Shown here: piece by piece, positions 27,787-38,805 of the stretch
Layout: each line of letters begins with the position of its first letter
How positions within the stretch are numbered: position 1 is the first letter of the stretch
Assembly (NCBI GenBank): GCA_037975125.1
Contig: JAJQOW010000014.1
Span: 23,831,914-23,895,913, forward strand
Length of the DNA: 64,000 bases
Direction: 5' to 3'
Origin: Latrodectus hesperus
Taxonomy: Eukaryota > Arthropoda > Arachnida > Araneae > Theridiidae
The notes under the pieces: model-generated
The model's database searches: none
The model's input: the letters and a program-made list of their open reading frames with translations, nothing else
Told to the model about the DNA's origin: nothing
Translations under genes and position numbers: made by a program

Positions 27787-27787
<1 letters not shown>

Positions 27788-27819
<32 letters not shown>
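27788..27819. repeat. 32-base poly(T) (poly(A) on the minus strand)
   Basis: An uninterrupted T tract between the Gypsy integrase and the THAP fragment. On the minus strand it follows the THAP-containing segment as an A32 tail would. Confidence 0.95.
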
Positions 27820-27822
<3 letters not shown>

Positions 27823-27871
27823 ACAGCCCAAAAATGCGGATTCTCTATGTTTTTTCAAGCATTTTACCATT

Positions 27872-28165
27872 TCATCTAAATTTGCAAAATAGTATTTTTG
27901 CTTGTATTCCACAAGTCATTCTTTTTACTTTGAACAATTTCTTCACACAGTTTAGTATTTTCACGTCTTTGCGGTTTAATTGAGGGATCCTCTTGATAAC
28001 ATCTTTATTTGTTAAATATTTTTGGCATCCATTAAAGATACAATGTACAGCATTAGGATGTAATTTCGGATATTTTAGGATCAGGAATATTCTATTACCA
28101 TTTATCTCATCGAAAGCTTCACTAGTTCTTAAAGTATCACTTGGTTTGAAATGCAGTTCACACAA
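27872..28165 (-). pseudogene. THAP-domain C-terminal fragment
   Basis: The minus-strand frame begins right after TTTATTTCTAG at 28166 and reads LCELHFKPSDTLRT (the CxxH part of the C2CH zinc module of THAP domains). LKYPKLHPNAVHCIFNGCQ follows, the conserved Pro/Phe-containing end of the domain. The N-terminal Cys pair and the Trp are not found. A short upstream exon-like ATG (MEVIKHFR before gtaagt, ending near 28570) does not supply them. The frame then runs through a Lys-rich stretch to a stop at 27872. Fifty bases on there is an A32 tract. It may be a fragment of a THAP gene, of a domesticated or P-element-like transposase, or a retroposed copy. Confidence 0.6.
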
Positions 28166-28169
28166 CTAG

Positions 28170-29382
28170 AAATAAAATTTAAATTAAGAAAGCTGATATA
28201 TATGCAACAAAGAAATCTCAGTGTTTCTTTACTAATAATAGATTTTTTGATATGATCATAAGGATGCATTCTGAAATTAATTTCGACATAGCTTAGAATT
28301 CAACTATTTTTACAGTTCTCTTTTAACTTAAACATTTTATTATTAATATTTTTAATAAATCGAAAAATAAATAATTATTTTATTTTTCTATGAAAATTTA
28401 AATGATATGATTTTACTCATAACAAATTTAAAAAAAAATCCATAGGAATTCATTTTTGATTTCATTTGAAATTTTTAATTACTATTAATGTTATTTAAAA
28501 AGTTCCAAAATAAAATAACAGATAAAAATCATGCAAATGAAACAATAAATGAAATTAATTTACTTACCCTGAAATGTTTGATTACTTCCATATTTTCTCT
28601 CTGAATTTCACATATCTATTAGCGTTTTAAATCTTTTTCATGTAGGAATCGAAAGCGAAAAACCTAAGATCCAGTATCATAATAGCCTTTACGGGTTACG
28701 CAACATTTAAAAGGCATGTTCTTTATTATTAAACAGGATGAAAATATAATATTTATGGAAAAACATCTCCAAAAGGAACTACCGTTTAATGGTAAACAAT
28801 TCAGTAACAACAGTTTCTGTTAAAGCGTCACCTAGATGAAAGCATCAACCTCCGAATGCAACGTCCACAGACCAATATTTATTAAAATTAGATTTATATC
28901 TTGGTCGTTGGCAACGTCACAGTCATTTGGTCATGTGGTAGTCAGGCTTTCTACTATCAGATAGTACTGGTTTCTATCGGTTCAAGTCGTTCAACCAATC
29001 ACCACACCAGCGTTGAATTGCAACAATTGATAGATACATGGATGTAATTTTTTATCTGCATGTAATTGTATACCAAAGTTTATAATAAAATGTACTTATA
29101 CAGCATATAATTACTGATGAGAAAATGATAAATGATCTTGTCGCTTTTCAGGGGATATTTTACTAGATTGTTAACAAACAATAATGTCTTAAAAACATTT
29201 TAGAAAAGTTTAATATTTTATACTTTCTTTTATAAATAAAATTATTTAATTTTATTTATATAAGTTTAATTTTATTATATATAAGTTTAATTAATATTAT
29301 ATAAGTTTAATTTTATTTTGACTAGAAATAACACAGTAAAAAATCTCTTCCCTAGCAAAAGAAAATTTGTAAGAATAAAGTT

Positions 29383-29385
<3 letters not shown>
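28170..29385. other. A+T-rich spacer with one higher-G+C block
   Basis: 28640-29030 is less A+T-rich and could be a promoter or element fragment, but no motif identifies it. The rest is featureless. Confidence 0.4.

Positions 29386-29435
<50 letters not shown>
29386..29435. repeat. (TA)n microsatellite
   Basis: About 50 bp of pure TA. Confidence 0.93.
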
Positions 29436-29437
<2 letters not shown>

Positions 29438-30701
29438 CTTAAAAGTCTTCATTAATCAATAAAAAATGTATATAACCTACAAAAAATTTTGAAATTAAAC
29501 GAATGTTTACGAGTTAAATATTTAATGTCACATCTCCTGATAAACTGCTTTTACAATTACTATTATTGTAATAGATGTATAAGTTAGATATCATACCAAT
29601 TTTACTCTCACTTGATTAAATAAAATATCACAATTTTTACTTTATAATTACTTCCTAAGAATCATTTAAATGTGATGATAACATGAGAATACCCTAGATT
29701 CACTTTCGAGATAGAGAAGCGTTACACGGAAAGATAAAATGTTATAATGAGACATATTAAAAAGTATCTCTATGAAATTATTGTGCGCTGCTCCATTATA
29801 TAGAAAGGTTTCTATCGCAAGATTTATTGCTGCCCCTTAGTCTTATTGTCGCGTTTATAATCGTGATGAAAAGTGTTTGTCATTAGCGCCCTCTTTTGTC
29901 CAGGTGTAGACAGAACTTTCCCGAAAAGGGGGAATTTCTTCTCAAAATTGTACTGCGGTATATAGGGTAAATAAATGTCTTCCTGGCATCGCAATGGGAT
30001 ATAAGATGGAAATCTAATAATAATTACCCCCAAATATTAAAATAATACATAATTTTTTAGTTTTTCTGTTTTGTTCTCGTGTGTGTGTAGTTACTGTATC
30101 ATTTCTTCCAACATCAAAATTTAACTCTCAAAAATTTTCTTTTTAACAAACCGCATTATTTTTTTGAAAACGATAGACCTCTGGTCAGAAACGAAACTTA
30201 ATTTTTGATATTGAAAAAAAAATATATTGAAGTTTTACTTTCTGTCTATGTATTCTTTATATTTGATCACTTAATGCAATTTTTTGCCATATAAATACTT
30301 ATTAACATGCATGTATAGTTTGAAAATTACAAATCCAATTGTTTATAATTTAAAATCTATTTGAAAGAAAAAGAAAATAATGCCATTGCGTGAACAGTAT
30401 ATTCAAAATAATTTATAAGGTTAAACTTTCATTTTAATATTTTTCCAAGTGAAAATTATGTATTTATATTATTACGCTTTTTTTAGAGAAGCTTTTTTAT
30501 AAAAAATAATAATTTTTGCTTACGAAAATAAATCAAGCAATTATTTTTTAAATGCGTTGTACATTCAACCTCTAATGATCAAAATATATAGATCCTTATA
30601 CTCTCGAAAGAAGTCTTTATATTATGATTTCATTTGAGAATTGCGCTCTAACCTTTTGCATTAGGATTCTAATTGCTTAGATGGCAGTAATTTTAATTCC
30701 C
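29436..30701. other. spacer; possible LTR-like block at 29.69-30.03 kb
   Basis: 29690-30030 is G+C-richer and lies downstream of the BEL/Pao remnant on its transcript strand, so an LTR is possible. No repeat partner was found upstream at 33.5-33.8 kb by eye. The rest is A+T-rich. Confidence 0.3.
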
Positions 30702-31121
30702 CTAACACATGGTCAGTTTCAAGGGGATTTTCACGATATATTGGCCATCAAGTGCTCCAGAATGCGTTTTCATGAAGTGTTCTTCACATTCCATTTCTTC
30801 TGGACTTAAAATAGGACTTATATTTTTAATTGATTCAAGTTCAAAAAATTTGCGAAGAGTTTTATAAATGTTAATTGATTCCTGTATCAGTTCGCAAGAA
30901 TGATTGCTGGTCGTGTTAGAAATGTCATTTGAGCCTCTAACAATAAAACCGAAAACACTACCTTGAAGAATCAAACGAGAATATTTAAACTTCAATTTTT
31001 CTGGTTTTAATGGATCAAAAAATAATTCTGCCCGAAATAGACCATCGATTTTGTTAGGTCTGAAAAATGAGGGATCAATCAGTTTTATATTGATAAGCAA
31101 ATTCCTAAAATTAATATTCAT
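30702..31121 (-). pseudogene. BEL/Pao segment between protease and RT
   Basis: A 139-codon frame reading PSFFRPNKIDGLFRAELFFD, then LILQGSVFGFIVRGS, then LSPEEMECEEHFMKTHS. The FRPNKID-x-L-x-GAELF-like start, the LQ-x-x-FG-x-I-x-G motif and the CEEHF stretch are the usual order at the start of BEL/Pao RT regions. It ends at a stop after IPLKLTMC. It is out of frame with the protease by a few bases. Confidence 0.75.
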
Positions 31122-31129
31122 TTGTCGTG

Positions 31130-31360
31130 TTATGTTTGTGATTTTCGGAACAATACAAATTCCGAAACTTTAATAAAAACTTTAAATGAATTAGAAATTT
31201 CCACAACTGCCTTAGATTTTACATTTATCAACGAGTCACTTAACCCTCTAATTGGCATATTTACTTGGTTTTCCTTTAACCGCAACAAATCTGCAGCCTC
31301 GCGACTTATGGCATTTATCATGGAGCCACTATCAAGCAAAAAACGCAACACATGTAACAT
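31130..31360 (-). pseudogene. BEL/Pao aspartic protease fragment
   Basis: The frame includes LRFLLDSGSMINAISREAAD followed by LLRL, the DSG active-site loop and the helix after it as in peptidase family A17. IRGLSDSLINVKSKAVVEI then matches the second half. Only about 76 codons are open. It precedes the 30702-31121 frame on the same strand. Confidence 0.72.
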
Positions 31361-31742
31361 TCCAAAAGCATCTCACACTAAAACACGAGCAGTAGCCAAC
31401 ACTACTGTTTGAGATTCATGTCCGTAATAAGTGGCGCTTGCACATGTGTTTCCCAAAAGCTCTAAGGAAAGAATGTTGACCTCAGGGTCAAAAACTTGCT
31501 CTTGAGTGCTGTTGGGTGGCTGCTCGAAACTTTGGCTTTTAGTTTTTATTTCCGATTAAGAAAAGTCATGCCAAAGGGATCCATGAGACATTGACTGGCA
31601 GGTTTAATAATTACTTTTGGAATCACAAGATTTCAATTGATGTTTCGAACTATTGCATCTTAAATATGACTTGAATTTCCTAATTAAGAAAAATCTCTGT
31701 TTTACCCTAGCATTTAAAAATTGGGTGATATTGAAGTGAGTT

Positions 31743-32513
31743 CTTCTTCTCCTTAGAATTGGGTTTGTATGTCATTGGGAACCTCTGCTTTTATCAGCAT
31801 TTTGTACCATTAACTCCAAAACCAATGTTTCCTAGTTCCAGTTGCTCGGGTCACCCACTTTATTAATAAAGTCCGATAACCCTTTAATGGAGTCTAGGTG
31901 TAACTCTCTAGTATGGATGATGCCTAAAGAAGTTAATCTAGGGAGGGCAAGAGCCTCACATTCGTAAATGATATGCTCTGCCGTTTCCTCTTGCGTATGA
32001 CATTTCCAGCAGATAGGGTCTTGCTGAAACAGTCTCATCTGGTCAGAAAGTCAGTCATGCTAGGGATAGCTTCCTGACTTTCACCAGAAGAAGATGGTTT
32101 GGAGGTCATTTCTACCTCAAGTGAAGGATTCATTGCTGCCCCTCTACAAGATTGTCTCTGAGTTCCCTTGTCTTTTTCAGCAAGGTCTACTTCAGAGGCT
32201 TCACCTGCAAATGCAGAAAGGTTCGTTACTTCTTGTGTCTTTTCAGCCACAAGATAACAACTAAAAAGCTCAGATAATATAAGTCCACCCAGCATTGCCT
32301 GAGATACTGGGTAAGGCAAATTACTCTAGAAGACACCAATACCGCGGTGCCAATTAGCCCTAGGCACGGATCGCATAACACCAGGGTTTACGGGAGCTGG
32401 TTCGCGGCCTCTGATTCCATATTCAAGGCTATCCTGTCATTCCTACAGGACATTCGGCGATCCACCACCTGCCGACGCGCCTGGTGGCTGCTCACGTACC
32501 CCCTGGTTCCAGG
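31743..32513 (-). mobile_element. 0.77-kb LINE-derived retroposon, copy 1 (nested in BEL/Pao)
   Basis: The same 12 bases, TTGAAGTGAGTT, flank it at 31731-31742 and 32514-32525. On the minus strand it starts CCTGGAACCAGG, has a G+C-rich leader, then a frame MPYPVSQAMLGGLILSELFS of 94 codons. A second frame (68 codons, 31832-32038) follows, starting MRLFQQDPICWKCHTQEETA and continuing EHIIYECEA, a C-x2-C...H...C module like the tail of LINE ORF2 proteins. It ends in a GAA-rich tail. No RT is present, so it must have been mobilised in trans. A second copy lies at 41601-42388. Confidence 0.85.
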
Positions 32514-32900
32514 TTGAAGTGAGTTACAAATTAAACATTGCGATTTATTTACATTAGAGTCAACGAAATTTTTTTTAATTTAATGCCTATTTTCGGTTTT
32601 AACAGAGATGCCTGAACGTTTTCCAAAAATCGACATCGTCTCTTTCAAAAACTCAATAAATTCATCCCACTTGGGTAATTTGGATGTTTTAAGCAACATT
32701 TCGCGGAGCCTTCTTGATTCCTTATCTACTTTTTCTAAAACAACATTAATCTAAAATACCACTTAAATCATCTAATCCCAAATTTAAAGATTTAGGAGCT
32801 CTAATGTGTTTAATCATTTTGTGTAGTAAACATCTTATTTCAATTCCTAATTCATAGTTAATTTTTTCTAAATTTATTAATTCCGAAATATTTGAATTAA

Positions 32901-33461
32901 CTATAAGCTTTTTATTATCATAGCGCTCCTGTAACGTGAAAAGGAAAAAAAAACGTTATCTTCAGTTGTTTGAATTTGTCGCACATTTCCAGTTAAAGAC
33001 GAGTGCAAGTAAAACAATTTGTGAGCTTCATCTAAATGCTCATTAGAAGAAATCAGTGTTTCAAACTGTATTTTAAAATTATACCAGTCCTCAGAATGTC
33101 CTGAAAACTTTGGAAGTGGAATGTCTGGTAATTTTATTTTTATACAACTAGATATTTCCATCAACAAGTAATATTTCTCTTTTTTATGGAGGATTTTAAA
33201 TTTAACATGCTTACCTCCAATTCTTCTTCTATTTGATCAATCAAGGATTTGTTCATTGTCCGCAAAATCTTCTAAAATAGTATGGTACTGTAGACGCAAT
33301 TCAATTAAATCATTTTTTGCTTCTTGAACATTTCTAATTTTTAAGTCGAAAGTAACAGCATCATCGTTCTTGACTTTATCACTTTGAACATATGGCTCTA
33401 ATATTCTAGTTTTAGCTTTCAAAGTGCCTCGTCAGCGATTCAACACTTTAAAGTCAGACAT
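32901..33461 (-). pseudogene. BEL/Pao gag N-terminal part
   Basis: Starts MSDFKVLNR at 33461, then a stop, then open frames with KTRILEPYVQSDKVKNDDAV and a helical stretch ending QILD. LPDIPLPKFSGHSEDWYNFK follows, then KLFYLHSSLTGNVRQIQTTE. The LPKFSG-x-x-x-DW and YL-x-SSL-x-G motifs are the hallmark of the DUF1759 gag domain of BEL/Pao elements. At least two frame breaks are present. Confidence 0.8.
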
Positions 33462-33479
33462 AATGCAAAACGAAAGTAA

Positions 33480-34889
33480 TACATTTTAACGATACTCAAC
33501 AATATCAGTTTCAAATTTTTTGTGTATCCGTAAGACGCTAATTCACCTACCGGTCGACTGGACAAAATTAAATAATTATTCCATCGAAAATACAATAACA
33601 AATATTTTATTTCATCTCCATTGCTCGATGCTAAATGCGGAATATACTGCTACAAAAAAATGATGAATCAGAAATTTTTAAAGTGAAACAAGAGCGTCAT
33701 TGGAGGTTGCCATAATTGGCGCACTTTATCGCCTGACAAACAGTTTCTAAAGGCGGAAACACAATATTATCATCATTTATGTAATGGATGGAATAATAAA
33801 ATAAAAAAAAATTGTCCTTATTTCTAATCAATAAATGGCTACTATCAAAAAATAAAAATTAATTTTCCATTCTTTGGGTGAGAACAAATCTTTAAACATT
33901 TATTCCAATTATAAATTTTAGTTCATTACATATTTAATTTCACACTTTTTAAGAGTTTGAAATGAAGTACTGAAATTAATATTTTTAATTATGATTTATT
34001 GAAAAAAAAATTGTTACGACATATGTACGCAACCCATTAACGATGCTATTGCTAAAAATTATCTGGCAGAATTAACATATTGGTGCTTAAATAAGTTTTA
34101 TCAATAAGTGATAATTATTGTATATAGAATGTTAATATTACATTTTAGTAGTTTCTATGAACATAAACATTTTTAAACAATACATAATGCAAATAGAATA
34201 TTTACGTTTTTTTTCTTCCAGATAATAAAAAAGTAACCAAATATAAAATTGGATAAAAAAGATTATAAAACATTTGTACCAATTCAATTCTTGATATGAC
34301 AAATTTCTATAATTTAATAATTGTTTTCACACATACAGGCTTTTTGAAATGTTGATAACTAAATATATTTTTTTAGCTATTAATAACAGACAAAGCTTCT
34401 GGTAGTTGGAAAAATATTTCACATTATGTTAATATTTTACACATATATACTAGCTATTGATAAGAAACTGGGACATGGGATTAGTTATTCACTTCACTTC
34501 TTATAGTTAACATTAATTAGCTGTCTTGGATATTGAGGAAAACTCCTTTTAAATATGTATATATTTATAAGTTTTTTCATACATAAAAATACTTGTATAG
34601 GAAGGCAACTATTTTTGAATACTTTTTAATAAATTTAAAATATAATAAAGAATTCAAACACTACTTAAGTGAGATTAATAATATGAAACATTTTACAGAT
34701 CATTTATATAATCTTGTTTTACTCTTGGACATTTCAGTATTTTCAACATTTTTATTGCAGGACACAAAATTAACATTCAATAATTTCAGTTTTAGAATTT
34801 TTTTTCAATTTTAAAATGGAAATTTAATTGTAAAAATCAGAAAAAATTTATCATTGCTTCTATAAGATATATATATATATAAATATATA
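33480..34889. other. A+T-rich spacer
   Basis: It holds the dispersed repeat at 34036-34205 and a block near 33.70-33.76 kb (GGCGCACTTTATCGCCTG) that resembles the right end of the MITE at 39610-40149. No gene can be supported. Confidence 0.5.
34036..34205. repeat. dispersed repeat, direct copy at 10821-10985
   Basis: Colinear with the 10.8-kb copy through the motifs described there. Same orientation. Confidence 0.65.
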
Positions 34890-36476
34890 CAGGGTTAGCA
34901 AGAAATAAGCTTCCCACTTCAGAGGGATTTAGAATACGTTCTATTTGTCCAAATAAGATAAAATTTGAACTACAGATAATTCAAATGATGCGCTTGACAT
35001 TTATTTGAAAAAAATTAGTATAAAATTTCGCCGATAGGTGGCGCTGTAATACATATAAAATCATTTGGCATGTTCTATAAATGTTGAATAATAATAATAA
35101 AAAAGTAGCATTACAACTATTCAATATGCCCCCCTTCATTTTCAACAATGTGCTCTAATCGCAAAACCATATTTTTGACAGCAGACCGGAGTGAGTCTGT
35201 CGGAATATCAAGGATATGGCGCCGAATGCTGTCCTTCAGATCTGGTACAGATGCTGTCCTTTAAAGGTAGACATTGTTCTTCAAAAAAAAAAAAAAAAAA
35301 AAAAAACCCACAACCAAAAGTCGCAGGGGGTGATATCCGGGGAACGAGGTGGCCATGCCATAGGGAAACGACAGCTGATAACCCGTACCTCAGTAAAATG
35401 CTGTCTTAGCAGTTGCTTTACACGACGATCAATATGAGGAGGTGCTCCATACTGCATGAAAATGATGTCATGAAGGCACCCACGCTGATCGAACAGGTTT
35501 TGATTCCATTTGCAGTTATCTCTTCAAAAAAATACGGTCCAATCACAAAAGTAGCCGTAAACCCACACCATACTGACACTTTTTCTGGATGCAAGGGTTT
35601 TTCCTGGATAGCGTGAGGGTTTTCCGCTGCCCAAATTCGACAATTGTGGGTGCTGACTTGCCCATTAAGTTGAAAGTGGGCTTCATCAGTCCACAGAATA
35701 TTCCATGGCCAAGTGACGTCAACCACCATTCGAGCAAGGAGCTGAAGTGCAAAAGTTTTACGAACCTCTGAGTCCCCGTCCTGCAACAAGTGCAGAGGCT
35801 TGATTTTGTAGGGATAAAAATGCAAAATCCACCGTAAGATTTTTCGTGCAGTGGAATACGGCGTATCCAATACACGGGAAACAACTGGAACACTCACACT
35901 ACCATCCGACGACGACTGACTGCTGGCTTCAACGACTGCGATAGCCACATTTTGGACGCTAGAAGACTGGATTGGCTTTCGTCCTCTACCGGGACGAATT
36001 GCAAGTTGTCCAGTTCTTTCAAATTTCAGCATCATCTTGCGTAATTCAGCATCATCACATGGAGACATTGGACCTCTTCGTATCTGCTTCATACGGCAAA
36101 ATTCTTTTACAGCTGCAACGGAGTTCTGCTGATTCTGCTTGAACAATTTAACAAGTAGTGCTTTTTCGTGAAAAGAAGGCATGATGTGCAGAAAAGTAAC
36201 TAATGCTCGTTCAGAATCCGACTTCTTTTTACCCAAAGATAATGCTAATATGCATGCGCTGTAAAGCAAATGACTTTTCATATTTTCAGTATATGAAAAT
36301 AAATACCATTTGTATTACAGCGCCACCTATCGGCGCAATTATGTATTATTATTTTTTTTTAATAAATGTCAATCGCATTATTTGAATTATTTGTAGTTCA
36401 AATTTTATATCATTTGGACAAATATAACGTATTTTACAGCCCTCTGAAGTGGGAAACTTATTTCTTGCTAACCCTG
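34890..36476 (-). mobile_element. Tc1/mariner element with long terminal inverted repeats
   Basis: The element is 1587 bp and flanked by TA on both sides. The ends are inverted for about 170 bp, starting CAGGGTTAGCAAGAAATAAG at the left and in reverse complement at the right. They reach an inner block (CCGATAGGTGGCGCTGTAAT) present at about 35030-35050 and 36320-36340. The transposase frame lies between on the minus strand. Frame breaks and a lost catalytic residue make it non-autonomous, but both ends look intact. Confidence 0.93.
35110..36182 (-). pseudogene. Tc1/mariner transposase, frameshifted
   Basis: The likely start is ATG at 36182 (MPSFHEKALLVKLFKQNQQN), which opens the N-terminal helix-turn-helix. 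GRGRKP follows, then a second HTH (RVLDTPYSTARKILRWILH). The first catalytic Asp is in LWTDEAHFQLNG, followed by NCRIWAAENPH. Near 35.48 kb the frame shifts. The next segment reads FMQYGAPPH where the family has Asp in the Tyr position, so the second catalytic residue is lost. PPRSPDITPCDFWLW follows; the spacing from the Tyr to the CDF Asp is 42 residues by my count, close to the DD41D (rosa-like) group. A 22-base A tract at about 35285-35306 adds another break before the C-terminus (ENEGGHIE then stop). Confidence 0.85.
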
Positions 36477-36988
36477 TATATATATATTTTAACAAGTTCT
36501 CATACATTTTTTCAGAAGTTAAGTTTTTAATATTAAAATCATAAGTTATTTCTTCAGTTCTTCCAATGTATTTGTAACAATTGGTATATATTATCACACA
36601 ACACTTCTAAACAAGACATTGATAGATTTAAAATAGAACATTGATTCTATTTTAATATAGAATGCAGACAACTTTGTTTTTTTAGCAATTTTATATTAAC
36701 AGCAGAAAAATTAACATAAATATGAATATTTTTGAAATTTTTGCAAAGAAATATTTGCAGAGCTAAGTATGATAAAAGAAAAGAGTTGCAAATTTTTTGG
36801 TAACATTAAATTATTTGTGATAAGATTAAAAATTCAGTAGCATTCTCAGATACAAGTGTTCCCATTTCATTGCATTTTTTATTTTAATGTTTGCTAAACT
36901 CTCCATTTTAATATTTATGAACTTAATCACAAAAACAGAATGTGCACAAAAGATAAAGATTTATCATTTGTATTAAATATTATATACA
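36477..36988. other. A+T-rich spacer
   Basis: Nothing recognisable. Confidence 0.5.
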
Positions 36989-37119
36989 TTAGACTTGGAT
37001 TTTTTCAAAGTTCTTTTTAAATGTCCCTTTATCTCTCTCAGAACCACACAAAAGGCATTTCTTAGTATAATACTGCACATCAATATCTGTAATACAACTG
37101 TCATGGCATTGAGTATAAG
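36989..37119 (-). CDS. terminal exon of an unrecognised Cys-rich protein
   Basis: A strong acceptor (TTTTATTTGTAG) precedes a 131-nt frame starting in phase 1. It reads YTQCHDSCITDIDVQYYTKK, then CLLCGSERDKGTFKKNFEKI and QV before TAA at 36989-36991. The CHDSC and CLLC pairs could bind zinc. The exon at 37481-37534 ends in phase 1 with G, which restores Ala here and joins KFK to AYTQC without a stop. The residue mix is coding-like and unlike the A+T-rich flanks. I do not recognise the family. It could be the C-terminus of a nuclear zinc-binding protein or of a domesticated transposon gene. Confidence 0.55.
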
Positions 37120-37480
37120 CTACAAATAAAAAAAAATGTAATATACGAAACAAAGTTAGGTTGATATTTCAAGCATTTTTATTTGATACCATTAACATTA
37201 AATTGCTTCTGAATAAACCATATACTCCAAATAACATTTTGATCCAATGGTAAATTTTGGATTTAAAAAAAAATACATAAGTATGTAAATACATAAATGA
37301 AATATAGAAAATATCAATTAATTTTTCCTAATAAGTTACAAACACAATATAAACTGAAATCACATACATTGAACAGAGGATAACAGAAACATAAGAAATA
37401 TTGTGTTCTTATGAAATATTACAATGGTTATGATTCTGAAATATTTAGATTAAATTGAATTAGTAAAACTAAATTTTTAC

Positions 37481-37534
37481 CTTTGAATTTAATGATGTGT
37501 TTTCGTATATCATCATAACTTTTAAAATTTATTT
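37481..37534 (-). CDS. internal exon (54 nt) of the same unrecognised gene
   Basis: Bounded on the minus strand by CTGCTTATAG before 37534 and a donor (GTAAAA) after 37481. It is phase 1 at both ends and reads INFKSYDDIRKHIIKFK. Phase and open frame agree with the terminal exon at 36989-37119. The basic, helical sequence joins directly to the CHDSC module. It is too short to prove alone; the support is the matching phase. Confidence 0.48.
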
Positions 37535-38178
37535 CTATAAGCAGTTAAACTTAAAAAGCTTAAAAATAAAATCCTAACATGTTACCAAATTTATAACATT
37601 CTCAAAGTTGGAAAATGGATGTTTTACACTTCTACTACCCTTCCAATTATTGTTTTAACAAATCATTTGTCATTATTTCCATCAACTTCCTCTCATAGCA
37701 TCAATTGAACTTTCATCTAATAAGATCAATTTGCATTATGCCAGGAAAAATTCCAAAAGAGATAAAAACCAGACCAGGTTTTTCTGGAATTATTTCTTTT
37801 AAAAATATATATTACAATATGTAAATACACACTTCAGTATCAATCAGTTGGAAATATAAAATTTGCACATTATATGTGCATTGGCACCAATGTAAGGTTT
37901 GATTATTTTTCATGTAATAATATTTGAATTATTTATTATATTATACAATTTTTCTTTTAATACAAATTTTTTTTTGTCATACAAAAATAAAATTATTAAA
38001 ATTGAACTATAAAAACGAATTATACAAAAAAGGCTTATAAAAATTGGGGGGGGAAATAACCCAAAATATTAGCCTTTTTTATACGTGATTTATAGATAGA
38101 TAGAATTTTTCAATAATAAATGAAATATAAAATTTATGATGAACACAATAACAATAATAGATATGGAATATAATTTAC

Positions 38179-38325
38179 TTATTTATATCCAGAGAATAAC
38201 TTATTGCAGGAAAACAGGCAATGACAAGAAACTTTTAACCAATTTTCTCTGAGGTCTTTGAAATCTTCTATTCTAGTCAAAGTTTTACGAGAAGGCCAGT
38301 AGCAAACTTCTCCATCAATCCAATC
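38179..38325 (-). CDS. exon-like frame, Trp/Cys-rich, probably same locus
   Basis: After ATGATAG at 38326 a frame reads DWIDGEVCYWPSRKTLTRIE, then DFKDLRENWLKVSCHCLFSC and NKLFSGYK to a TAA at 38179-38181. The VCYWPS and NWLKVSCHCL motifs are strongly protein-like. The donor side is unclear: the only GT (GTAAAT) comes right after the stop. The exon upstream (38806-38847) ends in TFKDW when joined to a G, overlapping the DW here, but the phase does not fit by five bases (GATTG occurs at both junctions). Either an assembly error, an unusual splice or decay explains this. Confidence 0.4.
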   Translation of the reverse strand, partial: DWIDGEVCYWPSRKTLTRIEDFKDLRENWLKVSCHCLFSCNKLFSGYK

Positions 38326-38805
38326 CTATCATCTATATGATTTTATCTCCATTCTTCGATAAATTCTACAATTATAAAGCAAAGCAATGTGAAAACATTT
38401 AATGAATAAAAGTAAATTTTATACTTTTCAAGTTTATTTTAAAATAATGGGTAAATCTTTCACAAATAGGATTTTGCTACACCTGGAGATAGTTTTTATA
38501 AGGCACAATTTTTCATTTATTGTAGTTCCAGGATTTTTATTTTTTAATGCAAAGATTGTTATCAGTCATTTTGTTGATAGATATATTTTTGCTCTAATTT
38601 GTTTATCATTATTTTTATTTATCGAAATTCATTCTATAAAAACAATGATTCACTTTGAATCCTAGATACTTGATAAAATCAAGAAAAATCACCATTTGTT
38701 ATGTAACATGCAAATTTTCATTATGCCCAGCTCAAAGCAAATTTAATCATTTTTATGAAGAAAAGAATGATTAAGTTTCAAATATAATCTTATTCATTAA
38801 CTTAC

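Larger units (their letters stand above)
30702..33461 (-). mobile_element. decayed BEL/Pao LTR retrotransposon, pol truncated
   Basis: On the minus strand the order is a gag start (ATG at 33459-33461, MSDFKVLNR then an in-frame TGA), a DUF1759-type gag block and remains of a Cys/His knuckle region. A DSG-type aspartic protease and the post-protease linker follow. After 30702 no reverse transcriptase can be found, so most of pol is missing. Frameshifts and stops occur throughout. The element is split by a younger retroposon at 31743-32513. Confidence 0.82.

Noticed and set aside
35191..35437. Plus-strand frames with Lys runs
   Set aside because: They are antisense to the Tc1/mariner transposase and cross its A tract.
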